Positions 23,028 to 33,600 of a stretch of DNA of 64,000 nucleotides are shown one piece after another; positions within the stretch are counted from its first letter, which is position 1; each line of letters opens with the position of its first letter. Origin of the DNA: Omphiscola glabra (lineage: Eukaryota > Mollusca > Gastropoda > Lymnaeidae). Location of the stretch: contig OZ024801.1 in NCBI GenBank assembly GCA_964017045.1, positions 30,910,049 to 30,974,048 of the forward strand, read 5' to 3'. The position numbers and the translations under genes were made by a program. The notes under the pieces are model-generated. The model saw only the letters and a program-made list of their open reading frames with translations. It did not search any database and had not been told where the DNA came from.

Positions 23028-23449
23028 GGGGGCTGAAAGGGTATCACTGAGAGAGACGGGGGCTGAAAGGGTATCACTGAGAGAGACGGGGGCTGAAAAG
23101 GTATCACTGAGAGAGACGGAGACTGAAAGGGTATCACTGAGAGAGACGGGGGCTGAAAGGGTATCACTGAGAGAGACGGGGGCTGAAAGGGTATCACTGA
23201 GAGAGACGGGGGCTGAAAGGGTATCACTGAGAGAGGCGGGGGCTGAAAGGGTATCACTGAGAGAGACGGGGGCTGAAAGGGTATCACTGAGAGAGACGGG
23301 GGCTGAAAGGGTATCACTGAGAGAGACGGGGGCTGAAAGGGTATCACTGAGAGAGACGGGGGCTGAAAGTGTATCACTGAGAGAGACGGGGGCTGAAAGG
23401 GTATCACTCAGAGAGACGGGGGCTGAAAGGGTATCACTGAGAGAGACAG
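23028..23449. repeat. 30-bp minisatellite, 14 copies
   Basis: The unit is GGCTGAAAGGGTATCACTGA followed by GAGAGACGGG, nearly identical throughout. Both strands are open because 30 is a multiple of 3 (ERVSLRETGA and IPFQPPSLSV repeats), with no other coding evidence. Confidence 0.95.
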
Positions 23450-24079
23450 ACTAAGACAACAGAGGAAATATTTCAGCTTAACAACATGTCTCTTCTGACG
23501 ATGTTTGTGGGGGGGGGGGGGGGAGAGAGAAAAATTTTCCGCCCCGGACTAATCCTAGCGTTTAAATAAGAATTGCGATGTGAACCCACAACCTAAACGC
23601 CATCATCCCAGGCTGAACCCCCCCCCCCGGCCCCACACACCGTGTATAATCCAACGTGTTTGTTTTCTCACTGTGTACCGAAGACCTTAACACCGCCGTT
23701 GGACGTACAGAGGACTTCGGACGCTTTAACTCTTTCAAAAGTAAATTTACTCTTCTGCTTAAAAAAAAAAAAAAGGAAGAATTAATTGATTTCACGAAAC
23801 CCAGTATAGACAGGTGAATGTCGATAAATCTAATGCTATCAGAGAATCTTTCGAATTATAAATTCCATGCTACGCGTACGTATAAATACAATTAAGACAC
23901 GATTGGGGTCCTCACTTCGAGCTATATTTATAACGTTGTTGTGGTTGTTGTATTTTCTTTCTCCCTCCATTATTTTCTCAAAGGCAAGTTCTTTAATAGA
24001 TCTTTGTTGAAGTGTTTGAGACTGCATAATGTGGGGACATACTATGCAGAGGTCCATGAAGCACACCCTCTACCCCTTA
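23450..24079. other. INF2: Intronic DNA, unique
   Basis: A G-run at 23509-23523, a C-run at 23620-23628 and an A-run at 23761-23774. No gene recognised. It ends at the target duplication of the solo LTR. Confidence 0.55.
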
Positions 24080-25142
24080 TGTCACACGGTGACCGTTACT
24101 GGGGCGGGTGAGGGTGCGGTCACTGGGGCGGGGGTGTCCACTGGTTGATTTACTGGGGCGGGACAGGAGAGAGAGAGCTCCAATGTTAGGGTAACCTATG
24201 GGTCACGACGGACAGGGTCGGGGGACAAGTTTTGGGGCATGGATACTTTTGGGGTTAAGGACGGAAATTCCTAATTGACTGGAAACGATAGGGGTCAGGA
24301 ATGTGTTAAGAGATAGCATTCTTGGACCAACAAAGAAGTTTGGGTAGGAACGAGGGGTATAAGTAGGGACATCTAATTCGGTAGTTTCACTGAGCACTAC
24401 GGCCCACACGTGAGACTTCTCTCGTCAGAGCTCAGACACATAGACTTACCTAGTACCAGCCTTGCAGCAGTATCAACGTAGAATAGCATCAACATAGAGA
24501 GGTAAGTGTATGTAAGGTGTATGTATGGAGGAGCTTTATGATAGTTACGTTATGTAGAGATTTAGTATTTTGGAAGTCTACGGTAAGTAGTTAGATAGGG
24601 CTTAGCATAGATCACTTGGTGTAGGTGACTTATTCATGTATTTCAGGAATAGCCACCTTTTAACGCCATAACTAATCGTCACAAACTCGTGACGGAGTGT
24701 GTGCGCAGATGCCAGTGCAGAGAGACAACAAGAGACGCTAACAACCACGACGATAGGCCATAAGACAGATTCACGCTGTAGAGGGGGCGACAGTCTTGCA
24801 AGACTCCACTTAGTCGTATGGTAGCGTTTCGATTGTATGATGCAGAGTTGCTCAATATCTAGAATCACTATTGTAATGCCATTTTAGTAATCATATATGT
24901 ACGAAAATCATCCTATTATTTCAAAGTGTATTCCTTCATAGCGCATGCTATTATTCTCATTGCATATTACTCTACTTAGCACATTTAAACAATAAATTAG
25001 CTTTAGTCATTTTACGTTATATTGAAGACTTTGTTCATTGTATAATTATTGTGTTTCCTTGGACACATCAAAACAAGGTGGTGTCAGAGGTGTTGTATAA
25101 GAATATAGACCAAGGGTCACTTAGCATAGGGAGCTCGTGACA
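24080..25142 (+). mobile_element. Solo LTR of an LTR retrotransposon
   Basis: A 1063-bp segment starting TGTCAC and ending GTGACA, a perfect 6-bp inverted terminus. It is flanked by the identical 5-bp duplication CCTTA at 24075-24079 and 25143-25147, as expected for Ty3/gypsy or related integrases. On the plus strand it carries a TATAAG box at 24358-24363 and an AATAAA signal at 24991-24996, in the order expected for U3-R-U5. No internal coding region or second LTR is attached, so this is a recombination remnant. TGGTGTCAGAGGTG at 25079-25092 resembles a tRNA-Leu-type primer site but lies inside the LTR boundaries, so I do not call it one. The element sits in the first formin intron, antisense to the gene. 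Confidence 0.75.
24358..24363 (+). promoter_or_regulatory. TATA box of the solo LTR
   Basis: TATAAG lies about 280 bases into the LTR and 630 bases before its polyadenylation signal, which fits a U3 promoter position. Strong donor-like sequences also occur just downstream, on plus at 24502 (GAGAG|GTAAGTG) and on minus at 24448 (ACTAG|GTAAGTC). Whether the LTR still drives transcripts is unknown. Confidence 0.45.
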
Positions 25143-25491
25143 CCTTACATAGGTTCAATTACGGCTGTTACGGCTAGAACTATAAAGCAATTTAAATATG
25201 CGTGGAGGGTATCGAGGGGGGGGGGGTATTTTCTCTAAGTCAAACGTACATATATTATTGCCCTTACACCAAACAGAGCAATGACACTAACATTGACACC
25301 AAACACAGCGTCATAGAGCCATGGCCATGGTGCCAACATTAACACAAAAGGGGTGACGCATTAATAAAATAGAACCAATATAGTAACACCGCCTTAACCC
25401 TTGAGACAGGAATCTTTGACCAGATGGCGGAATAGGAAAAGTCTTTAAAAAAACAAAAACAAAAAAACCATCAAAGTTTTCCGGCACTCAC

Positions 25492-26506
25492 ATTTTTTCT
25501 GTTTGCCCTTATCTCCGGGCGTCTGACCGCCATCACCACCCGCGTCTCCACTGTCCGGCGCGTCCATAGCAGACGACGACATGGAATTCCCGGAAACAAC
25601 AGACGACGCCAGACCGTCCAACTGGGACGACGTCTGGCTCTCTGTGAACGCGGCGTCGTCTCTCTGGGACGAGATCTCGTCCGTGGTGAATCCAGAATTG
25701 GATAATCCGTCTTTGTAATCCACGTTCGAATCACCACCCCCCACGACGGGGTTTTGTTTCTTCCCAGCATGCTTCTTGTTGTTTTTCTTTCTCTTTCCCA
25801 TTATCGGCGTCGAATCGTCTCTCAAGCCTTCATTGTCGGCGCTCCTTTCTATTCCCTCCTCAGCATCATCATCATCATCACCGGCATCGTCATCGCTGTC
25901 GACCGCGCTGTCATCCTCGCTTGAATCTTCCTGCACATCTTCAACCGACTCTTGCCTCTTGTTGGCATGCACCACGGCCGAATGCTGCCGTCCCTCCTCA
26001 GTAATCACATCCCGTTCTCTCGCCGCTTCGACAGCCGTGACGAGTGCTACGCGCGCTGTGTCAGGCGACTGGCCCCACTCTCCTCCCCCGCCGTTCGGCC
26101 GGCTTCCACCGCCCTTCCCAGGCCCCCCGTCCCCTGGTTTGCCCGCGGTGGCTGGTATCTTCCCGCCGACTCCATCTCTGCCCCTGTGCTTCAGGCCCTC
26201 ATCTTTTTTAAGCTTCTGCTTTGATGTCTTTACCCCCTTTGGTGACGGCGCTGCGCTCCCGCTGAGTCCAGAGTCGGAGACATCGTCGTTTTCACCGGAG
26301 GGACCCGACGAAGTGGCGGCGGCGTCGTCTTCGAATTCGTCGCCGTGTCTCGTTTTCTTCTTCTTCTTCTTCTGCCCGTCGGTTTTCTTTCTCTCCCTCC
26401 TCTCGGCCTTCGTCTCCCTGTCGTCGACTCTGTTCGCCCTCCGCGAGGAGGACCGGGAGAAGAAGCCGGTGACCCGGCGAAACACACCGGCCATCCTCCC
26501 TCGAAA
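25492..26506 (-). CDS. INF2: INF2-like formin, first coding exon (N-terminal extension)
   Basis: Minus-strand exon with a pyrimidine-rich acceptor ending CCACAACAG at 26507. A 12-base leader precedes the ATG at 26494, which has A at -3 and G at +4. The open frame codes 334 residues and ends at a strong donor, AAAT|GTGAGT (25491). The exon leaves one base of a codon (phase 1). The peptide is low complexity: Arg/Lys-rich at residues 16-50 with six lysines in a row at 42-47, Gly-rich at 105-140, very acidic at 188-215, basic again at 233-246, and Ser-rich at 285-310. No folded domain is visible. Phase and order join it to the exon at 9214, which starts the formin inhibitory domain. Known vertebrate INF2 has only a few dozen residues before this domain, so the extension is unusual. 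The acidic/basic alternation suggests a disordered regulatory or localisation tail, which is inference. The exon is GC-rich unlike its AT-rich surroundings. The long plus-strand frame opposite it is a shadow. Confidence 0.75.
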
Positions 26507-27083
26507 CTGTTGTGGATAGAGAGAAAGGAAGAAATGGTTAAAAACGTTAACTGTTGAGGATAGGGAGAAAGGAAGAAATGGTTATAAAAGATGTACTGTT
26601 GGGGATAGAGGAAACGAAAGGAAAGTTCACTATTTAGGATAGAGAGAAAGGAAGAAATGGTTTTTAAAAAGTGCACCGTTGGGAATAGAGATAAAGGAAG
26701 AAAGGGGCTTAAAAGGTGCACTATTGGGAATAGAGATAAAGGAAGAAAGGGGTTTAAAAGGTGCACTATTGGGAATAGAGATAAAGGAAGTAAGGGGTTT
26801 AAAAGGTGCACTATTGGGAATAGAGAGAAAGGAAGAAAAGGGTTTAAGCGGTGCACTATTGGGAATAGAGAGGAAGGAAGAAAAGGGTTTAAGCGGTGCA
26901 CTATTGGGAATAGAGAGAAAGGAAGAAAAGGGTTTAAGCGGTGCACTATTGGGAATAGAGAGAAAGGAAGAAAAGGGTTTAAGCGGTGCACTATTGGGAA
27001 TAGAGAGAAAGGAAGAAAAGGGTTTAAGCGGTGCACTATTGGGAATAGAGAGAAAGGAAGAAAAGGGTTTAAGCGGTGCACTG
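26507..27083 (-). repeat. 45-bp minisatellite built from the exon A splice acceptor
   Basis: About 13 units of roughly 45 bp begin exactly at the acceptor of the formin ATG exon. On the minus strand each unit has a pyrimidine tract (TTCTTCCTTTCTCTCTAT) followed by CCACAACAG in the unit next to the exon. The same position reads CTCAACAG, CCCAACAG, CTAAATAG, CCCAACGG and then CCCAATAG in successive units moving away. Exon-proximal units are diverged and distal units are nearly identical. The frames open on both strands (up to 283 codons) arise because 45 is a multiple of 3 and are not genes. Confidence 0.9.
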
Positions 27084-27546
27084 CTTTATGTGAAGGGAGC
27101 TGACGGGTGTATTGTTTTTTAAATCCTAGGATTCCTGTTAGTAAACAGAGATGACGTTGTTACGATAGTGCGTAACGAATTAATACACTATTTACAAGCT
27201 AGATCCTCTTTTTTTCCTGCTGTCTTGTGGGGTAGGGATGGGGTCGGCAAATAGTATTTTGGAGGTGGGGGGGGGGCGCTGATATCCCACACTCATATTT
27301 CATAATATGATATGTTTGTAATTTATTTGTCAAGCATAAACTTTAATAATTGAACATACAAGACCCACACCACTATATATATATATATATAAAACAATTA
27401 ATGGACCAACATTTCCCTTGACACACGCCTTTCGTTATGCAGCGTTCACCTGTATCACGTCACTCTTACTGCTCAAGAGACATACCCATGCCATCGTGCA
27501 TTTTTCGGATAACGACCATCATTATATGTATTTACTGCGCCAGTTC

Positions 27547-27602
27547 ATAAAACACACGTACAAACACACGTACAAACACACTTACAAACACACGTGCAAA
27601 CC
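27547..27602. repeat. 12-bp repeat, about 5 copies
   Basis: The unit is AAACACACGTAC, with CTTAC and GTGC variants. Confidence 0.88.
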
Positions 27603-27889
27603 TGCACTGAGAACGATGGCTGAGAAGTTGAGTGCGAAGCAAAAATTAAACCGATTGGCAAGGGAGATAACTGAATAGAAATATGAGATATTCGTAAAAT
27701 GTTTTGTTAATTCCCTTTTAGAGAAACGAAAGAATGAAGAGAGAAAGTAATGCAGGTAGGAATACAAAAAAGAAAAGAAATACAATTCCAACCAATCCTA
27801 AGATTCGGGGCTCGAGTCCCCACAGGAGCGCAGGGGAAGGACGTTTCTGTACAATTTTAAACCCGGCATTTTATAAATAATATTGGGCT

Positions 27890-28045
27890 GAGGGTTGAGG
27901 CCAAACGGGTTGGGGGCGGTCCTTGGGAATAAGGATAATAAGTGAAAATTAAGATTTTCCATTAGAAAATAAATTCGGGGCGGGGCCTATGAAAGTGCGG
28001 GGCCCAATGCGGCCGCATAGGTTGTAGTGGCCTAAGACCGGCCCT
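27890..28045. mobile_element. Probable hAT MITE fragment (CAGGGCCGGTCTTAGG terminus)
   Basis: The right end CCTAAGACCGGCCCTG, preceded by GGGGCCCAATGCGGCC, resembles a widespread class of hAT-like MITE ends. No matching left end or target duplication was found. A second trace of this class, AAGTCCGGCCCTG, ends near 10114. Confidence 0.4.
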
Positions 28046-28361
28046 GCCCTTAACCCACCTTTTTCCCCACCACATGACTTGAACCTTGCTTAGAATTCAA
28101 CAAAGACCACACCAGATCTGTCCTAAAATACTTAACCGGGCTTAACCCTAACCCGAAAGAGGTTATATCTTCAACTGCAGAACCCACAACATTGGATTTG
28201 TTATCAGCATGGACAAGAACAACAAGAAGAAATTACATCCTGGCAACTTTGACATAGACATAAAGGCGCTTATTAAAAAAAAATCACCAAACCCTTTTTA
28301 TTCCCCCATCCCCAACAAATAAGCTACAACAGCAATTTGCAAGCCATTACAAAAACGAAGT

Positions 28362-28597
28362 GGCTATCCATACCCGGGTACCAGAAGTGAGAGGGTCCCT
28401 TTAGAATAAATCCCATTCGGATGTCATTGGTGGTAGTTTATTTCAGTTAAACTGAAGAAGAACGTTTACAAACGTATGGTCCATTCAATTACCTTTCATT
28501 TGAAACCAAATTGTGTCTTACAAACCCAACAATAATATTTTTAATAGCTTTCTAATCCCAAACCTCTCACTTCTGGTAGCCGGGTGCGAATAGTCGC
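28362..28597. mobile_element. MITE with inverted termini ending CCAGAAGTGAGAGG
   Basis: ACCCGGGTACCAGAAGTGAG at 28372 is matched in inverted orientation by CTCACTTCTGGTAGCCGGGT near 28566, giving inverted repeats of roughly 30 bp around a 160-bp AT-rich core. The superfamily and exact ends are unknown. Confidence 0.65.
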
Positions 28598-28798
28598 AGC
28601 CTTATTATAAGATATTGGGGACTCCCCCACCCCCGTGCTAGTCCCGCATATCTTATGTTAAAATGTATTCTTAATTAATTATAAACCAGGGGTCATCTAT
28701 AAACCATTAAGTCATGGCGAAGAATTGAATAAGATATAGTCTATAGTTTTATATAAAAAAAGTTATAACTACTTCAATTTTTCCTTCTTACTCAACAG

Positions 28799-28895
28799 TT
28801 ACATATCCATGTGAATTTTCCCATCTTGAGACGAGAGGACACTGGCTTATTAGGGACCACAAAACACACGACGGACACGGGAGCAGAAGACAAAA
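28799..28895 (+). other. Candidate internal exon, unidentified
   Basis: A 97-bp plus-strand segment between a good acceptor (AATTTTTCCTTCTTACTCAACAG split around 28776-28798) and a strong donor AAAA|GTAAGTAC (28896). Two of three frames are open throughout. The peptides LHIHVNFPILRRE and TYPCEFSHLETRGHW are the starts of these frames. Neither matches a family I recognise. No partner exon was found, so chance is quite possible. Confidence 0.3.
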
Positions 28896-29493
28896 GTAAG
28901 TACTAACATATTTAAACTATATATATATATATATTTTTTTTACAACCAACACATTCTCCACCATCACCCGCCCGACCTCCAAAAAGAAAAAAAACGGTGT
29001 GATATTCATGAGGAGTCTGAATGGCTAACACTAACACGCACTTGAGCCATCAAACATCAGACATCTCCATTAAGTGAAATCGACCGTGAGTCGTGAAGAA
29101 AACAGGTGGTCATTGAATTCGTTGACACAAAAAGAACAAAAGTTTATAAGAGTTGAAAAAAAAAAAAAGGGGGGGGGGTTTGTGAAATAGTTTTTAATGA
29201 AGTAATATAGAAACTATATCAGGAGTACCGGTATGGCGTAACTTACTAAATGCTGCCCGGGGCCAACCCCCTACCCCACCACCCAAAACAATAAAAAAAG
29301 CGCGCCCCCTAACATTTCTATAATGATTTATACAGAACCTAAGTGTGCCGCACAGTGCAGTCGCACCCCCCTTTATAGTCACAATGATTCATGCTATAAC
29401 CCCCCCCCCCTTTTTCCTTTTTACCTGTTTATTTTTTTTTTCATGATAAACAAAAAGAAGATAAGTATGTTTATATTTTATTTATAGCATATC

Positions 29494-29803
29494 ATTAAGT
29501 GACCTAAATGACCAGAGGCATTAAGTGACCTATCCGACCCGAGGCACTAAGTTACCTAACTGACCCGAGGCACTATATGACCTAACTGACCCGAGGCACG
29601 AAGTGACCTAACTGACCCGAGGCACTAAGTGACCTAACTGACCCGAGGCACGAAGTGACCTGACTGACCCGAGGCACGAAGTGACCTGACTGACCCGAGG
29701 CACGAAGTGACCTAACTGACACGAGGCACGAAGTGACCTGACTGACCCGAGGCACTAAGTGACCTATCCGACCCGAGGCACTAAGTGACCTAACTGATCA
29801 GGC
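29494..29803. repeat. 26-bp minisatellite, 12 copies
   Basis: The unit is AAGTGACCTAACTGACCCGA followed by GGCACG or GGCACT. Variants are CTATCCGACC and CTGACTGACC. Confidence 0.94.
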
Positions 29804-30010
29804 GCTATTAAATTAATGATTTAATGACAATATGTCAAGAGCTTTTTTTTTGTTGTTGTTGTTTTATTTTTAGGGTTGAAAACATCAACACCTCAATGTC
29901 ATGTCATCTTTTCAACCATTTGTTTAAGTTTATTAGACTAAAAATATAACGATCGATTTATTACAAAGGAAATCGTCCACAAAATACGTTTTGTCAATTT
30001 TTACACCCCC

Positions 30011-30337
30011 ACCCCGCCCTAGACACAATCTGTCACACATCTAGGACGCTCCCCCCTCCCCGCCCTAGACACAATCTGTCACAAATCTAGGACTCTACCC
30101 ACACCCCGTCCTAGACACAATCTGTCACAAATCTAGGACTCTCCCTCACCCCGCCATAGACACATCTGTCACAAATCTAGGACTCTACCCACACCCCGCC
30201 CTAGACACAATCTGTCACAAATCTAGGACTCTACCCACACCCCGCCCTAGACACAATCTGTCACAAATCTAGGACTCTACCCACACCCCGCCCTAGACAC
30301 AATCTGTCACAAATCTAGGACTCTACCCACACCCCCC
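30011..30337. repeat. 46-bp minisatellite, 7 copies
   Basis: The unit is CCCTAGACACAATCTGTCAC, then AAATCTAGGACTCTACCCAC, then ACCCCG. Within each unit CCTAGA and TCTAGG form a small inverted pair. It ends in a C-tract 300 bases before the giant array. Confidence 0.94.
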
Positions 30338-30631
30338 CCCCCAAAAAAAAACACAAAAAAGAAAAAAAACAACAATAACCCATTCTAAATTAATGCACAG
30401 TTCCGATATATCAAAAAAAAGTATTAATAATTGTTCTGCCCAAATTAACAACAACTTAAAATTCAATCTCAATCCCGCTTCACGATTAAAATGAGACATC
30501 ACCAAGTGACATCATCGGTCAGAGAACATCCAGCACAGCAGAAAGTTAAACATGACTGTCAATTTCAGCTTTCACATGTATGATAAACACACACAAATTA
30601 ATGACAATATGACGATACATATGATATAAGC

Positions 30632-33600
30632 ACCCCCCCCCCTAAACGTCTCCTCCCAATGCCACACTTTCTAAGGACCCCCCCCCCCCTAAACGTCTCC
30701 TCCCCATGCCACACTTTCTAAGGACCCCCCCCCTAAACGTCTCCTCCCCATGCCACACTTTCTAAGGACCCCCCCCCCTAAACGTCTCCTCCCCATGCCA
30801 CACTTTCTAAGGACCCCCCCCCCCTAAACGTCTCCTCCCCATGCCACACTTTCTAAGGAACCCCCCCCCCCTAAACGTCTCCTCCCCATGCCACACTTTC
30901 TAAGGACCCCCCCCCCCCTAAACGTCTCCTCCCCATGCCACACTTTCTAAGGACCCCCCCCTAAACGTCTCCTCCCCATGCCACACTTTCTAAGGACCCC
31001 CCCCCCCTAAACGTCTCCTCCCCATGCCACACTTTCTAAGGACCCCCCCTAAACGTCTCCTCCCCATGCCACACTTTCTAAGGACCCCCCCCTAAACGTC
31101 TCCTCCCCATGCCACACTTTCTAAGGACCCCCCCTAAACGTCTCCTCCCCATGCCACACTTTCTAAGGACCCCCCCCTAAACGTCTCCTCCCCATGCCAC
31201 ACTTTCTAAGGACCCCCCCCCTAAACGTCTCCTCCCCATGCCACACTTTCTAAGGACCCCCCCCTAAACGTCTCCTCCCCATGCCACACTTTCTAAAGAT
31301 CCCCCCCCCCCTAAACGTCTCCTCCCCATGCCACACTTTCTAAGGACCCCCCCCCTAAACGTCTCCTCCCCATGCCACACTTTCTAAGGACCCCCCCCTA
31401 AACGTCTCCTCCCCATGCCACACTTTCTAAGGACCCCCCCCCCTAAACGTCTCCTCCCCATGCCACACTTTCTAAGGACCCCCCCCTAAACGTTTCCTCC
31501 CCATGCCACCCTTTCTAAGGACCCCCCCCCTAAACGTCTCCTCCCCATGCCACACTTTCTAAGGACCCCCCCCCCTAAACGTCTCCTCCCCATGCCACAC
31601 TTTCTAAGGACCCCCCCCCCCTAAACGTCTCCTCCCCATGCCACACTTTCTAAGGACCACCCCCCTAAACGTCTCCTCCCTATGCCACACTTTCTAAGGA
31701 CCCCCCCTAAACGTCTCCTCCCCATGCCACACTTTCTAAGGACCCCCCCCTAAACGTCTCCTCCCCATGCCACACTTTCTAAGGACCCCCCCCCCATTAA
31801 ACGTCTCCTCCCCATGCCACACTTTCTAAGGACCCCCCCCTAAACGTCTCCTCCCCATGCCACACTTTCTAAGGACCCCCCCCTAAACGTCTCCTCCCCA
31901 TGCCACACTTTCTAAGGACCCCCCCCCAAACGTCTCCTCCCCATGCCACACTTTCTTAGGACCCCCCCCTAAACGTCTCCTCCCCATGCCACACTTTCTA
32001 AGGACCCCCCCCTAAACGTCTCCTCCCCATGCCACACTTTCTAAGGACCCCCCCCCCCCTAAACGTCTCCTCCCCATGCCACACTTTCTTAGGACCCCCC
32101 CCCTAAACGTCTCCTCCCCATGCCACACTTTCTAAGGACCCCCCACCTAAACGTCTCCTCCCCATGCCACACTTTCTTAGGACCCCCCCCCCTAAACGTC
32201 TCCTCCCCATGCCACACTTTCTTAGGACCCCCCCCCCTAAACGTCTCCTCCCCATGCCACACTTTCTTAGAACCCCCCCCCCTAAACGTCTCCTCCCCAT
32301 GCCACACTTTCTTAGGACCCCCCCCCCCCCCTAAGCGTCTCCTCCCCATGCCACACTTTCTAAGGACCCCCCCCTAAACTTCTCCTCCCCATGCCACACT
32401 TTCTTAGGACCCCCCCTAAACGTCTCCTCCCCATGCCACACTTTCTAAGGACCCCCCCCCTAACGTCTCCTCCCCATGCCACACTTTCTAAGGACCCCCC
32501 CCCCTAAACGTCTCCTCCCCATGCCACACTTTCTAAGGACCCCCCTTCCCTAAACGTCTCCTCCCCATGCCACACTTTCTTAGGACCCCCCCCTAAACGT
32601 CTCCTCCCCATGCCACACTTTCTAAGGACCCCCCCCTAAACGTCTCCTCCCCATGCCACACTTTCTTAGGACCCCCCCCCTAAACGTCTCCTCCCCATGC
32701 CACACTTTCTTAGGACCCCCCTAAACGTCTCCTCCCCATGCCACACTTTCTTAGGACCCCCCCTAAACGTCTCCTCCCCATGCCACACTTTCTTAGGACC
32801 CCCCCCCTAAACGTCTCCTCCCCATGCCACACTTTCTAAGGACCCCCCATAAACGTCTCCTCCCCATGCCACACTTTCTTAGGACCCCCCCCCTAAACGT
32901 CTCCTCCCCATGCCACATTTTCTTAGGACCCCCCCCCCCTAAACGTCTCCTCCCCATGCCACACTTTCTTAGGACCCCCCCCCCCCCCCCTAAACGTCTC
33001 CTCCCCATGCCACACTTTCTTAGGACCCCCCCCCTAAACGTCTCCTCCCCATGCCACACTTTCTTAGGACCCCCCCCCTAAACGTCTCCTCCCCATGCCA
33101 CACTTTCTTAGGACCCCCCCCCCCAAACGTCTCCTCCCCATGCCACACTTTCTAAGGACCCCCCCTAAACGTCTCCTCCCCATGCCACACTTTCTAAGGA
33201 CCCCCCCCTAAACGTCTCCTCCCCATGCCACACTTTCTTAGGACCCCCCCTAAACGTCTCCTCCCCATACCACACTTTCTTAGGACCCCCCCCCTAAACG
33301 TCTCCTCCCCATGCCACACTTTCTTAGGACCCCCCCCTAAACGTCTCCTCCCCATGCCACACTTTTTTAGGACCCCCCCCCCTAAACGTCTCCTCCCCAT
33401 GCCACACTTTCTAAGGACCCCCCCCCCTAAACGTCTCCTCCCCATGCCACACTTTCTAAGGACCCCCCTCTAAACGTCTCCTCCCCATGCCACACTTTCT
33501 TAGGACCCCCCCTAAACGTCTCCTCCCCATGCCACACTTTCTAAGGACCCCCCCCCCTAAACGTCTCCTCCCCATGCCACACTTTCTAAGGACCCCCCCC

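Larger units (their letters stand above)
5549..26506 (-). other. INF2: INF2-like gene span within the window (partial)
   Basis: The three exons at 26506-25492, 9214-9110 and 5800-5549 share strand, order and splice phase (1,1,1) and together give a partial formin of about 453 residues. The intron from 25491 to 9215 is about 16.3 kb. It holds ten or more tandem arrays, SPIN elements, a solo LTR and a long CT microsatellite. The intron from 9109 to 5801 is about 3.3 kb and AT-rich. INF2 family proteins nucleate and sever actin filaments in the cytoplasm and at the ER surface, and act with microtubules and in mitochondrial fission (family knowledge). The catalytic FH2 domain is not in the window. 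No transcription start was identified. The 3'-splice-like sequence directly before the ATG exon suggests at least one upstream non-coding exon above 27.1 kb. Confidence 0.75.
27084..29493. other. Non-coding 5' flank or upstream intron of the formin gene
   Basis: Holds a 12-bp repeat, two MITE entries (27890, 28362) and one candidate exon (28799). The sequence TTCGGGGCTCGAGTCCCC at 27805 looks like a tRNA B-box region, but no cloverleaf can be drawn. No promoter was identified. Confidence 0.55.

Noticed and set aside
22987..23454. A 155-codon plus frame with ERVSLRETGA repeats
   Set aside because: A 30-bp minisatellite inside the formin intron. The minus strand is equally open.
25079..25092. 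Primer-binding site TGGTGTCAGAGGTG following an LTR
   Set aside because: The LTR boundaries set by the inverted termini and the 5-bp duplication place it inside the LTR, and no internal region follows.
25776..26519. A 247-codon plus-strand Ser/Pro-rich frame
   Set aside because: It is the antisense shadow of formin exon A. The minus strand has the better start context, splice sites and phase.
26230..27081. A 283-codon minus-strand frame
   Set aside because: It reads the 45-bp acceptor minisatellite (period divisible by 3) and then the wrong frame of the formin exon.
27800..27835. A tRNA gene or tRNA-derived SINE
   Set aside because: GGCTCGAGTCCCC resembles a B box, but no A box or acceptor stem could be paired.
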